Origin: a virus
IMG/VR virus record: IMGVR_UViG_3300042924_001894
Location: 1-26,842 of that record
Strand: one strand, 5' to 3'
Length of the DNA: 26,842 bases
Below the pieces are notes generated by a model. The model had not been told where the DNA came from and made no database searches. It saw only the letters and a program-made list of their open reading frames with translations. Of the stretch, positions 8,381 to 15,056 are shown one piece after another (the first letter of the stretch is position 1; each line of letters starts with the position of its first letter). A program made the translations under genes and the position numbers.

Positions 8381-8574
8381 ACGATCACGCCGGAGCTAAA
8401 CTGTTCTTCGCCAATGCCGGCGCATGGATCGGAACTATCATCAGCCTGCAAAACATACAGGTGGTCATCGCCATTTTGTCTGGTGTCGCCTCCATCGGCG
8501 TCTCTGTTCTGTCGATGATCTGGCTACACAAGAAGGTCAACGGCCTGGATAAGAAGGACAACGACGGTCTGTGA
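8377..8574 (+). CDS. Small membrane protein, possible second holin or antiholin
   Basis: A 65-residue protein with a strongly hydrophobic stretch at about residues 14-50 (one long or two short membrane segments, broken near Gln25-Asn26) and a charged C-terminal tail (HKKVNGLDKKDNDG). The ATG at 8377 overlaps the stop of the three-TM protein, so the two are translated together. Size and charge pattern fit a class III-type holin partner or an antiholin, but sequence alone does not settle this. Confidence 0.55.
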   Translation: MNDHAGAKLFFANAGAWIGTIISLQNIQVVIAILSGVASIGVSVLSMIWLHKKVNGLDKKDNDGL

Positions 8575-8596
8575 TTTTACGCTTGCGGTAATTGTG

Positions 8597-9505
8597 ATGA
8601 CCGAAGCGTTCCCCTGCTACTTTGCCCGTGGCTTTGTCGGGCAGATCGACGAATCGACCGGAGTCATTCACGACGTTGCCGTCATCACCGAAGGCCGAGC
8701 ACTAGGCCACGGTGTAAATATCGACGCCACGACGATTGAGCAGGTCAAGGCGCAGGCCGAAACCTACTCCGGAGGCCTCAAGGTCAAGATGGACCACGGC
8801 GGCGGTGCTGCCGACATCGTCGGCTATCTGACCGACTTCCGCATCGCCGGCAACAAGCTGATCGCGAACTTCCACGTTCTGCAAAACACGCCGCACCGCG
8901 CGTACATCTTTGAGATTGCCGAGAAGATTCCGGACACGTTCGGGATGTCCATCGCCTTCAGCGGTCCGACCGAACTTGCAAACGACAAGAAAACGGTCCT
9001 GCAACGCTGCTCGGAAATCTACTCTTGCGATCTGGTCAGCGAACCCGCGGCAAATGCCGACGGGCTGTTTTCGATGAAACCCGAAGAACTTTCCCCTATG
9101 AACGACGAAGACAAGAAAGCCATCGCCGGCATGATTGAGTCGGCCATGATGGGCCTGGGTGAGCGTCTCTCCAAGCTGGAGTCGATGCTGCCGAAGCCCG
9201 AGGACAAGGAGGTCGCTATGGCCTCCCGTAACGACGAGATCAAGCTGGCCGCCGAGGCTGCTGGTCTCGCCGCCGTCAAGGAGTTCGCCAAGTCCTTTGG
9301 CGCTCCGGTAACCAAGGCCATCGCCTCCGAGGCTCCCGCTGCTCCTGCTCCTGCCGCTGCGCAGAAGTTCGAAGAGCTGGTTGCTGCCAAGGCGACGGAA
9401 CTCAAGAGCAAGAGCGCAGCCATCGCGTTCTGCGTGCAGAATCATAAGAACGAGTACGCTGCCTACCGCACCCGCGTGCAGGGTGGCGAAATCGTGAAAC
9501 TCTAA
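8597..9505 (+). CDS. Prohead protease fused to a scaffold-like C-terminal region
   Basis: This enzyme cleaves scaffold and capsid proteins during head maturation. With the ATG at 8597 it has 302 residues; the GTG immediately before it (8594) is an equally open alternative. Residues 1-165 form the protease: KVKMDHGG places the likely catalytic His at 67, GMSIAFSG places the likely Ser at 118, and CSEIYSCDLVSEPAAN (about 138-153), with Glu140 a candidate third residue, is a conserved closing strand of this fold. Residues 166-302 are helical and rich in Ala, Lys and Glu with a Pro/Ala linker (about 245-258), typical of a scaffold tail, as in the lambda C/Nu3 arrangement. An internal in-frame start with a strong SD lies at 9218. 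The decoration and capsid genes follow directly. Confidence 0.8.
   Translation: MTEAFPCYFARGFVGQIDESTGVIHDVAVITEGRALGHGVNIDATTIEQVKAQAETYSGGLKVKMDHGGGAADIVGYLTDFRIAGNKLIANFHVLQNTPHRAYIFEIAEKIPDTFGMSIAFSGPTELANDKKTVLQRCSEIYSCDLVSEPAANADGLFSMKPEELSPMNDEDKKAIAGMIESAMMGLGERLSKLESMLPKPEDKEVAMASRNDEIKLAAEAAGLAAVKEFAKSFGAPVTKAIASEAPAAPAPAAAQKFEELVAAKATELKSKSAAIAFCVQNHKNEYAAYRTRVQGGEIVKL
9206..9213 (+). promoter_or_regulatory. Strong internal Shine-Dalgarno before the nested scaffold start
   Basis: AAGGAGGT is fully complementary to the usual 3' end of 16S rRNA and is ideally spaced from the in-frame ATG at 9218. It lies inside the protease reading frame. Confidence 0.6.
9218..9505 (+). CDS. Probable nested scaffold protein (in-frame internal start in the protease gene)
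   Basis: An ATG at 9218, in the same frame as the protease gene (Met208 of the protease), is preceded by AAGGAGGT at 9206-9213, five bases between its GGAGG core and the start codon. This is among the best SD sequences in the window, while the outer start of the gene has almost none. The product would be a 95-residue Ala/Lys/Glu-rich helical protein covering the scaffold half, the arrangement of lambda Nu3 inside C. The length is short for a scaffold. The SD could be coincidence, because GAC AAG GAG GTC also encodes Asp-Lys-Glu-Val. Confidence 0.5.
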   Translation: MASRNDEIKLAAEAAGLAAVKEFAKSFGAPVTKAIASEAPAAPAPAAAQKFEELVAAKATELKSKSAAIAFCVQNHKNEYAAYRTRVQGGEIVKL

Positions 9506-9515
9506 TTAACTCACC

Positions 9516-9869
9516 ATGAGCACCCAATACTTCGGCACGGGATCTTTCCTTGCCAATGCTACGATCACCGCCTTCCGCGCGGTGGTTATCTCCACCAACG
9601 GTTCTGTCGGTCTCGCTGCTTCTACCGGCAGCGTGGACGGCATCGCGCAGATCGATGCTGCTTCCGGCGACTACGTCACCGTGAAGTTCCTGAACAACGG
9701 CGGCACCCAGAAGGGTACGCTGGTCACTGGTCCCGTAACGATTAATGACACGCTATATCTGGCTGCGTCTGGGCAAATCAGCCCCACCGGGACCGTAACC
9801 GTCGGCAAGTCGCTCACGACTGCCGGCACCGATGGCTCGATCATCGAGTTCATCGCCAAGAACATCTAA
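9516..9869 (+). CDS. Head decoration (capsid cement) protein
   Basis: A 117-residue beta-rich protein rich in Thr, Ser and Gly, between the protease/scaffold and major capsid genes, where lambda has gpD. The FRAVVISTNGSVGLAAS segment and the following GIAQIDAASGDYVTV segment fit the DUF2190-type capsid cement proteins, which bind the outer surface of the expanded shell and stabilise it. No membrane segment or signal is present. The spacing is ten bases from the protease stop and eleven bases to the capsid start. No SD is visible; the ATG follows a short AC-rich stretch. The exact family is uncertain, but the role is well supported by position. Confidence 0.75.
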   Translation: MSTQYFGTGSFLANATITAFRAVVISTNGSVGLAASTGSVDGIAQIDAASGDYVTVKFLNNGGTQKGTLVTGPVTINDTLYLAASGQISPTGTVTVGKSLTTAGTDGSIIEFIAKNI

Positions 9870-9880
9870 TAGCACCTACC

Positions 9881-10846
9881 ATGTATACGAACGCTGCTGC
9901 AATTTTCCGTGGCGATCTCGCCGGTGTTGTCGAACAGGCCAAGGACTGGGAGTCCAACCTGATCGGTACCCGCGTGATGCCGATTCTCAATGTTCCCGTT
10001 CGCGCCGGCCAGTATCCTTCCTTCAAGTTGAAGGAGGGCCAGCTGCTCAAGAGCGACGTGAAGAACCGTTCGCCGTATGCGACCTACGCTCGCGGCACGC
10101 GCGCCTTCACGCAGGAGACGTACACCGCGCTGGAGTACGGCTACGAAGAGGCCGTAGACGATACGCTGGCCTTGGACGTGTCGCGCTACTTCGACGCCGA
10201 AACCATCGCGACCAAGCTGTGCCTCCGCAAGCTCCTGCTCGCGCATGAACTTCGCGTTTCTAGCACGATCTTCAATGCGTCGACGTTCACCTCGACGAAC
10301 TCTGGCACCGCGTACACGACCGCGAATCTCGCGACGTTCGACGTGGGTCTCGATGTCGAGGCCGCGATTGACCGCCTGCTGGCCCTGGGCGAAAGCCGCG
10401 ACAACCTCCGCGTTGTCATGAGCAACCCGGTCTACACGCGCATCAAGGCGTCCACGAAGTTCCAGAACCGCCTCCGCGGTACGGGCCTCTCGACGGACAC
10501 CATCCTCAACGCTTCGCAGCAGGCTGCTGCCGAGGTCTTCGGCGTTTCCGAGGTTCTGATTGGTCGCGCGAGCTACGATGCCGCCAAGGAAGGCCTGGCG
10601 TTCTCGTCCGCGCAGGCGTGGTCGAATGACTACATCTGGGTGGGTTCCGTGACCGATGCCTCCTCCGGCTATTTTGGAGGTGGCGCTGCGTTCACGTTGA
10701 ACTGGCAGGAGTACGGCAGCCCGACCGGCGTGTTCTCGTACCGTGACGAGGCCATCAAGAGCAACATTGTGCGCGCGTCGCACTACGTTGCCGAGAAGGT
10801 CGTCAACACCAACGCTGCGCAATTGATCGGCACTCAGTATTCCTGA
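9881..10846 (+). CDS. Major capsid protein
   Basis: A 321-residue protein in the major-capsid position, right after the decoration protein. Features consistent with an HK97-fold shell protein are an N-terminal helical arm (AIFRGDLAGVVEQAKDWE), an extended loop region (residues about 40-75, GQYPSFKLKEGQLLKSDVKN), a long spine-like helix (about 90-130, ending in LRKLLLAHELRV), and an axial domain with ALGESRDNLRVVMSNPVYTRI and the characteristic LIGRASYDAAKEG strand region. The expected high expression contrasts with the absence of an SD before the ATG. A strong intrinsic terminator begins 21 bases after the stop. No obvious N-terminal delta domain is present, which fits the separate scaffold. 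The family was not identified by name. Confidence 0.85.
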   Translation: MYTNAAAIFRGDLAGVVEQAKDWESNLIGTRVMPILNVPVRAGQYPSFKLKEGQLLKSDVKNRSPYATYARGTRAFTQETYTALEYGYEEAVDDTLALDVSRYFDAETIATKLCLRKLLLAHELRVSSTIFNASTFTSTNSGTAYTTANLATFDVGLDVEAAIDRLLALGESRDNLRVVMSNPVYTRIKASTKFQNRLRGTGLSTDTILNASQQAAAEVFGVSEVLIGRASYDAAKEGLAFSSAQAWSNDYIWVGSVTDASSGYFGGGAAFTLNWQEYGSPTGVFSYRDEAIKSNIVRASHYVAEKVVNTNAAQLIGTQYS

Positions 10847-10867
10847 GTTTTAGTTTGCGTAATACTA

Positions 10868-10900
10868 AGCCGTCATCCTTCATTGGGTGGCGGCTTTTTT
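10868..10900 (+). terminator. Rho-independent terminator after the major capsid gene
   Basis: An 11-bp stem (10868-10878 with 10885-10895; two G-U pairs), a 6-base loop and a T-run through 10900. The start codon proposed for the HNH gene begins at the next base. Confidence 0.85.
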
Positions 10901-11584
10901 ATGCACCCTTGGTACGGTCTAAAATTTAACCAGCGCAAACTTCTCACTCATGAGATGCGCTTGTGGTTAAGCAAAAATGAGGGCAAACGCTTAGAGCACG
11001 GATTTGTTCGCGAAGACGGAAAAGTTTTTTGTGGTTATGGAGTCGGCTACAAGAACGGAGAGCATTGGGCTAGTCGTGAAGTCTTTGAAAAGCGGCTTCA
11101 GGCCTGCCGGTTAAATCAGCGCAAGCTCAGAAAAGATCCAATTTACCGGGCTAAATTCAACGAATACGCTAGGGCTAGGTACTTGAAACGCTCTGATATT
11201 AGAGAAAAAAACAAAAAGCGTTCTCAGATATGGGATAAACAATTTCCCGAAAAGCGAAGTCTTCGTGCTTCTAAACGCAGAGCACTTATCAAGAAAGTTT
11301 GCCATTGCGATCATGAGCCAAACATTGAACTGGAGATGCGGAGGCTTGCAGATCAGTTAACCAAGAAAACGGGAATAAGGCATCACATCGATCACATAAT
11401 CCCAATTGCTCATGGAGGGATGCACCATCATCAAAACCTTCAGATTCTTCCTGAGCCAGTTAACCTTCAAAAGAGTTCAAATCCATTTTGGACTTCTGAG
11501 ATATATTTAGACTTCCGTTCAGTTCCGAGAACGCTGTGGCCTGAGCAACTGGCCCAATTTTTGTCAGCTATCGCGAAGTGCTAA
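10901..11584 (+). CDS. HNH endonuclease (probably free-standing homing type)
   Basis: A 227-residue protein whose C-terminal half carries an HNH nuclease motif: a Cys/His cluster VCHCDHEP (about 133-140), then GIRHHIDHIIPIAHGG (158-173) containing the core His pair, NLQ at 179-181 and N-x-x-K at 188-191. The N-terminal half (1-125) is very basic and likely binds DNA. The DNA is clearly more AT-rich than the flanking capsid and transferase genes, and the gene sits between terminators, both signs of a mobile insertion. The ATG at 10901 directly abuts a terminator T-run and has no SD; Met at 10955 is an alternative start. HNH proteins beside the terminase often act in packaging, but this one is distant from it, so a homing role is more likely. 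Confidence 0.8.
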   Translation: MHPWYGLKFNQRKLLTHEMRLWLSKNEGKRLEHGFVREDGKVFCGYGVGYKNGEHWASREVFEKRLQACRLNQRKLRKDPIYRAKFNEYARARYLKRSDIREKNKKRSQIWDKQFPEKRSLRASKRRALIKKVCHCDHEPNIELEMRRLADQLTKKTGIRHHIDHIIPIAHGGMHHHQNLQILPEPVNLQKSSNPFWTSEIYLDFRSVPRTLWPEQLAQFLSAIAKC

Positions 11585-11611
11585 GATTTGCTAGGGGTCG
11601 TTGTGTTCACG

Positions 11612-11645
11612 CCCCACCTGGCTTCGGCTGGGTGGGGTTTTCTTT
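11612..11645 (+). terminator. Rho-independent terminator after the HNH gene, UUCG loop
   Basis: An 11-bp GC-rich stem (11612-11622 with 11627-11637; two G-U pairs) closed by a UUCG tetraloop and followed by TTTTCTTT. It is the most stable-looking hairpin in the window. Confidence 0.85.
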
Positions 11646-11651
11646 GCCCCA

Positions 11652-11670
11652 CCAATGATCGCATCATTGG
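11652..11670. repeat. Perfect 8-bp inverted repeat between two terminators
   Basis: CCAATGAT (11652-11659) and ATCATTGG (11663-11670) are perfect complements around a 3-base loop. There is no T-run, so it is not itself a terminator. Its first two bases are shared with an alternative pairing partner of the preceding terminator. Confidence 0.6.
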
Positions 11671-11674
11671 CTCG

Positions 11675-11711
11675 ACACCGTTCAGCATAGGCTGGGCGGT
11701 GTTTCTTTTTT
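11675..11711 (+). terminator. Second rho-independent terminator upstream of the transferase genes
   Basis: A 12-bp stem (11675-11686 with 11691-11702; two G-U pairs), a 4-base loop and a T-rich tail with six consecutive T at 11706-11711. It lies 18 bases before the glycosyltransferase start. Confidence 0.8.
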
Positions 11712-11729
11712 GACGTTCTCAACCATGCC

Positions 11730-13445
11730 ATGCGCATTTCGCTCTGTGTCATCTGCGGGAACGAACAGCACCACATCGGCCGGATGCTGGACTCATTCGC
11801 TCCGGCCTTCGACGAACTGTCTCTAGTCCGAGCCATCGGCTCGCGGAAACCCGACGCTACGCTGTCCATTGCTCGCGATTGGTGCGAGAACAACGGAAAA
11901 CGGTTCATCTTTTCCGAGCATCAGAACCAGTACGGCGCCGAGAAGTGGGAGCACGTCGACAGCTTCGGCGAGGCGCGCAACGATTCATTCCGGCAGGGCA
12001 CGGGAGACTGGCTGATCTGGGCCGACTGTGACGACATCATGGACGGTGCCGATCGTCTGCGCGAAACTCTGGCCGGCGTCGCCACAGAAGTGGCAATGGT
12101 TCGCTTCCTCTACGATGTCCGCGGTACGAATAAGAAGCTCTACCGTGAACGAGCCATGCGCCGCGCGAGTTTTCATGCCGGCCGTAAGTGGCACCACGAT
12201 GTCCACGAGAACCTTCTGCTGCTCGCCGGCGACAAGCACATGGACTTAAACGATCCGGTCTGGGTCCACGCACCGCTTGAGGTCAAGCGAGAGAACCGCA
12301 CGCGCAATCTGCGAATCCTGCGCAACTCGGTTCGCGACACGGCCGCGCAGTATTTCTATCTGCACCAAGAGCACTACTGCTCGGGCAACTACAAGGCCGC
12401 GGAGGAGTTCGCGAAGATTGCGATCTCGATGCCGAACTTGATGGACTCGTTTAAGTACGAGGCGCTTCTGAACTTGGCACGGTGCTGCGGCAATCACCGC
12501 GACGCCATCCGCTACTGCCTAGAGGCGCACGGCGTGTTTCCCTGGTGTCGCGAGGCGCTGACCTCGCTGGTGCTGCTCTACTTCGAGAAGCAGGACAAGG
12601 AACGCGCCTTTTACTGGGCTGAGCAGGCACTGCTCCGGCCGGAACCGCCAGGCGAGATCCGGCCGTGGACGCACGAGGCCAAGCATTACGGCTGGTATGG
12701 CATTGATCTGGCCGCGCGTGCAGCGCGATACGCCGGCAAGATGGAGCGTGCGGCTGAGTTGCAGTCCATGTTTCACAATCAGTCGCGGCCGACGATCTCA
12801 CTGATCCATGCGACCCGCGGTCGATCCAGCAAGGCAGTCGCGTGCCGTGAGGCGTTCCTGCAGAGCGCATTCAATCCGGCCAACGTGGAGCACATCTTCT
12901 GCGTCGACCTCGACGATCAAGTCTCAATGGAGATGTCGCAGCAATTTGAGCACGTCGTTTCCGATCAGCGCAGTTGCGTTGCGGCCTGGAACAAGGGAGC
13001 GCGCAAGGCGTCTGGCGATCTCATCATTCAGCTATCCGATGATTGGCTGCCTCCGCTGCACTGGGACTTGCGACTGTTGGAGCTAGTAGCCAGCCGCGAT
13101 CTGGCGAAGGAAGAAATCGTCATCGCGATCAACGACGGCGCGCGCAAGGACTCGCTGCTTTGCATGGCGATTATGTCGCGCGGCCGCTGGGAGAAGCAGG
13201 GCGATATGTTCTACGCTGGCTACGAGTCGGTCTTCTCGGATGACGAGTTTTCGCATCGAGCCTGGAAGGATGGCGTGGTCATCGACGCACGCGACAAGAT
13301 CACCTTTGTCCACGCGCATCCGCAATTCGGTCATGGTCAATCAGATGCGACATACCAGCACAACAACCAGAGCGAGCGATACAAGCGAGGGCGGGCACTA
13401 TTCAAGGGAAGGAATCCCGACGCTTTCGAGAAGGAGACGCCGTGA
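11730..13445 (+). CDS. Double GT2-like glycosyltransferase with a central TPR-like region
   Basis: A 571-residue protein with two GT-A type domains. The N-terminal one (1-200) opens with MRISLCVICGNEQHHIGRML, followed by FGEARNDSF and the metal/nucleotide-binding DCDD at 99-102, a GT2 pattern. Residues about 205-345 are helical pairs resembling TPR units (CSGNYKAAEEFAKIA; EKQDKERAFYWAEQAL). The C-terminal domain (352-571) restarts with RPTISLIHATRGR, has DLDD near 394 and QLSDDW at 434-439. The likely reaction is transfer of sugar from a nucleotide-sugar to a protein or glycan; donor and acceptor are unknown. It is the first of three overlapping sugar-related genes that run into a neck gene. 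A second ATG five bases upstream (11725) is out of frame. An alternative is that one of the two domains is catalytically dead. Confidence 0.8.
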   Translation: MRISLCVICGNEQHHIGRMLDSFAPAFDELSLVRAIGSRKPDATLSIARDWCENNGKRFIFSEHQNQYGAEKWEHVDSFGEARNDSFRQGTGDWLIWADCDDIMDGADRLRETLAGVATEVAMVRFLYDVRGTNKKLYRERAMRRASFHAGRKWHHDVHENLLLLAGDKHMDLNDPVWVHAPLEVKRENRTRNLRILRNSVRDTAAQYFYLHQEHYCSGNYKAAEEFAKIAISMPNLMDSFKYEALLNLARCCGNHRDAIRYCLEAHGVFPWCREALTSLVLLYFEKQDKERAFYWAEQALLRPEPPGEIRPWTHEAKHYGWYGIDLAARAARYAGKMERAAELQSMFHNQSRPTISLIHATRGRSSKAVACREAFLQSAFNPANVEHIFCVDLDDQVSMEMSQQFEHVVSDQRSCVAAWNKGARKASGDLIIQLSDDWLPPLHWDLRLLELVASRDLAKEEIVIAINDGARKDSLLCMAIMSRGRWEKQGDMFYAGYESVFSDDEFSHRAWKDGVVIDARDKITFVHAHPQFGHGQSDATYQHNNQSERYKRGRALFKGRNPDAFEKETP

Positions 13446-14032
13446 GAATACTTCGTGACGTAACTCTGATTGCAACAGACGGCGCCAATCCAGAACGGAC
13501 CGCTCGCGTGATGCGACACTGCGAGCAGATGTTCGGCTTTGCGGCCTCGGTCCTGATCGACACGCCGCAGAACTATCAAGACGCCATGCGCTGCGAGATC
13601 GAAGGATTGGCGCGCCACGTTCACACCTCGCACGCGCTGTTCGTCTCGCATGACGGCTGGATCATCAACCCTCAACTGTGGAATGATGACTGGTTGCAGT
13701 ACGATATGATCGGCGCACCTTGGCCGGCAGCCTGGGGTACAAAGCACCGCGTTGGGAATACCGGATTCTGCCTGCGTTCAAAGCGCTTCCTTGAGGCCAC
13801 GGCCGCAGCGATTCCGCTCTGGGCTGGTCAGAATGGCGACGTGTTCACCTGCCAAGTGCTCAACCGCCCGCTGACTGAACTGGGCATGAAGTACGCGCCA
13901 GTCGAGATTGCCGCCAAGTTTTCATGGGAGCACTACATCGAGGAGGGCGACTGCGGACCTGCCTGCTCTTTCGGGTTCCATGGCTGGGTCGCCGGCAAGA
14001 CGGCCGACCAGTACAACCGCCTGCTGCCATGA
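13442..14032 (+). CDS. DUF5672-like putative glycosyltransferase
   Basis: A 196-residue protein starting at a GTG that overlaps the previous stop (GTGA) with a good SD, AAGGAG at 13431-13436, five bases upstream. The core YDMIGAPWPAAWG, followed by RVGNTGFCLRSKRFLEA, is the hallmark of DUF5672 proteins, which often accompany glycosyltransferases and are thought to be GT-like enzymes. LFVSHDGWIINP upstream of it fits a metal-binding His-Asp segment. No signal or membrane segment is present. It is coupled on both sides to transferase genes (ATGA overlap downstream), so it most likely works on the same glycan. Confidence 0.72.
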   Translation: MRILRDVTLIATDGANPERTARVMRHCEQMFGFAASVLIDTPQNYQDAMRCEIEGLARHVHTSHALFVSHDGWIINPQLWNDDWLQYDMIGAPWPAAWGTKHRVGNTGFCLRSKRFLEATAAAIPLWAGQNGDVFTCQVLNRPLTELGMKYAPVEIAAKFSWEHYIEEGDCGPACSFGFHGWVAGKTADQYNRLLP

Positions 14033-14742
14033 AGACCATTGTCTTAGTCTACCACGAGCGGCTGGGCGATATCCTCCGTTGCTTGCCAATAGCGAGGCAC
14101 TTTGCGTCGGCGGGATACGACGTAGCCATCGAGTGCCTGCCTCAGTATTACGGCGTTTTTGAGGCCGTCAGCTACGCGCGGCCGACATCGCCTGGGCGTG
14201 ACCTAAAGGCACGGCGCATCGACCTGCAGATCTGGCCGGATAAGTACGTTGCTTTCCGCGCTAGTGGCAAGTCGTGGGAAGACTTCGTGTACGGGCTGCT
14301 GCCGGAGTGCGACGGCCTAGACCGTTCAATCGTCTTTGATCGAGTGCCGACGATGTCAGCCGTCGAGGACCATCTGTACGGTCCACAGACCGCCATCGTT
14401 TCCCCTTTCGGCTACAGCCAAACGGTCAAGATGTCGCCGGCACTCATCTGCCAGCACGCCTTCCAAACCTTCGGCGCACCGATGCGCATTCTGGCCGATG
14501 AGCGGCAGGCCGAGGCCTGCATCGCTGCCGGCTGGTCTGAGTCGTTGTTCCTCACGGCACGGTCCATTCCTGACCTGATCCGGATGTTGCGTGACGCTCG
14601 CCAGGTGATGACCGTTAACTCAGCACCTGCCATCATTTGCAATGCCGTGCGGTCGTCCTATTGGCACATTCCGTCCGGCACGCCGCAGGATGATACGATC
14701 ACCGCCAAGTCCAAGGTTGTGACATTTGCCCCTTTAGTATGA
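14029..14742 (+). CDS. GT9-like (heptosyltransferase-type) glycosyltransferase
   Basis: A 237-residue protein starting at an ATG that overlaps the previous stop. The N-terminus (MKTIVLVYHERLGDILRCLP, then IARHFASAGYDVAIEC) is the GT9 nucleotide-sugar fold opening, including the GD-x-L-x-x-LP pattern. The C-terminal MTVNSAPAIICNAV followed by SSYWHIPSG corresponds to the GT9 donor-binding segment, usually a T-x-x-S/P-x-x-H-x-A pattern. It is shorter than cellular heptosyltransferases (about 320-350 residues), so it may be a reduced phage form. Its stop overlaps the start of the FII-like neck gene, tying it to the structural operon. Donor and acceptor cannot be read from the sequence. Confidence 0.7.
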   Translation: MKTIVLVYHERLGDILRCLPIARHFASAGYDVAIECLPQYYGVFEAVSYARPTSPGRDLKARRIDLQIWPDKYVAFRASGKSWEDFVYGLLPECDGLDRSIVFDRVPTMSAVEDHLYGPQTAIVSPFGYSQTVKMSPALICQHAFQTFGAPMRILADERQAEACIAAGWSESLFLTARSIPDLIRMLRDARQVMTVNSAPAIICNAVRSSYWHIPSGTPQDDTITAKSKVVTFAPLV

Positions 14743-15056
14743 CCGTCCGAGACTTTGACCCGACGCGCCTGGAGGCGGACTTTTCGGCCATTCAAGATCA
14801 GGCTGGCATCACGTTCAGCATCTTCAACACGGTTATCACCGGCGTTTGGGCTAATTCGCGCAACGTCTTTCAATCATTTGAAGATCAGCGCCGAGACGAG
14901 GGGCGCTTCACGGTATTTTTCCTAGCGTCGCAGGTCGTGACTGCTCCGCAGCTGACCACGACTGTCGTGCGCGCGGGCGTGACGTACTTCGTCGAGAACA
15001 TGGAGTTCGACGCCGAGGGCACTGGAGTTCAGATTGAGGTCAAGAAGTCGATATGA
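14739..15056 (+). CDS. Head-tail connector (lambda FII-like position)
   Basis: A 105-residue, beta-rich protein whose ATG overlaps the preceding stop (ATGA) and whose end overlaps the next gene by four bases. By order it corresponds to lambda FII, the head-completion protein that binds the packaged head and forms the tail-attachment site. Size is close to FII (117 residues). The body alternates strands (RFTVFFLASQVV; TYFVENMEFDAEGTGVQIEV) with one N-terminal helix. The call rests mainly on synteny and size. An alternative is another small neck adaptor of the same fold. Confidence 0.6.
   Translation: MTVRDFDPTRLEADFSAIQDQAGITFSIFNTVITGVWANSRNVFQSFEDQRRDEGRFTVFFLASQVVTAPQLTTTVVRAGVTYFVENMEFDAEGTGVQIEVKKSI

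Noticed and set aside
8377-8574. Single-gene call from 8329
   Set aside because: The frame is open further upstream, but the ATG at 8377 overlapping the previous stop is the natural coupled start, and the upstream residues are read from the previous gene.
8702-9445. Minus-strand open frame (247 codons) opposite the protease/scaffold gene
   Set aside because: It is a mirror of a strong coding frame, with low-complexity composition and no domain or promoter.
9866-10822. Long minus-strand open frame (318 codons) opposite the capsid gene
   Set aside because: It lies entirely opposite a well-supported capsid gene in GC-biased DNA, has an Arg/Ala/Gly-rich composition and no recognisable domain, which is typical of a shadow frame.
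11612-11711. Riboswitch or self-cleaving RNA
   Set aside because: The hairpins are explained as terminators and a simple inverted repeat; no known conserved core was recognised.
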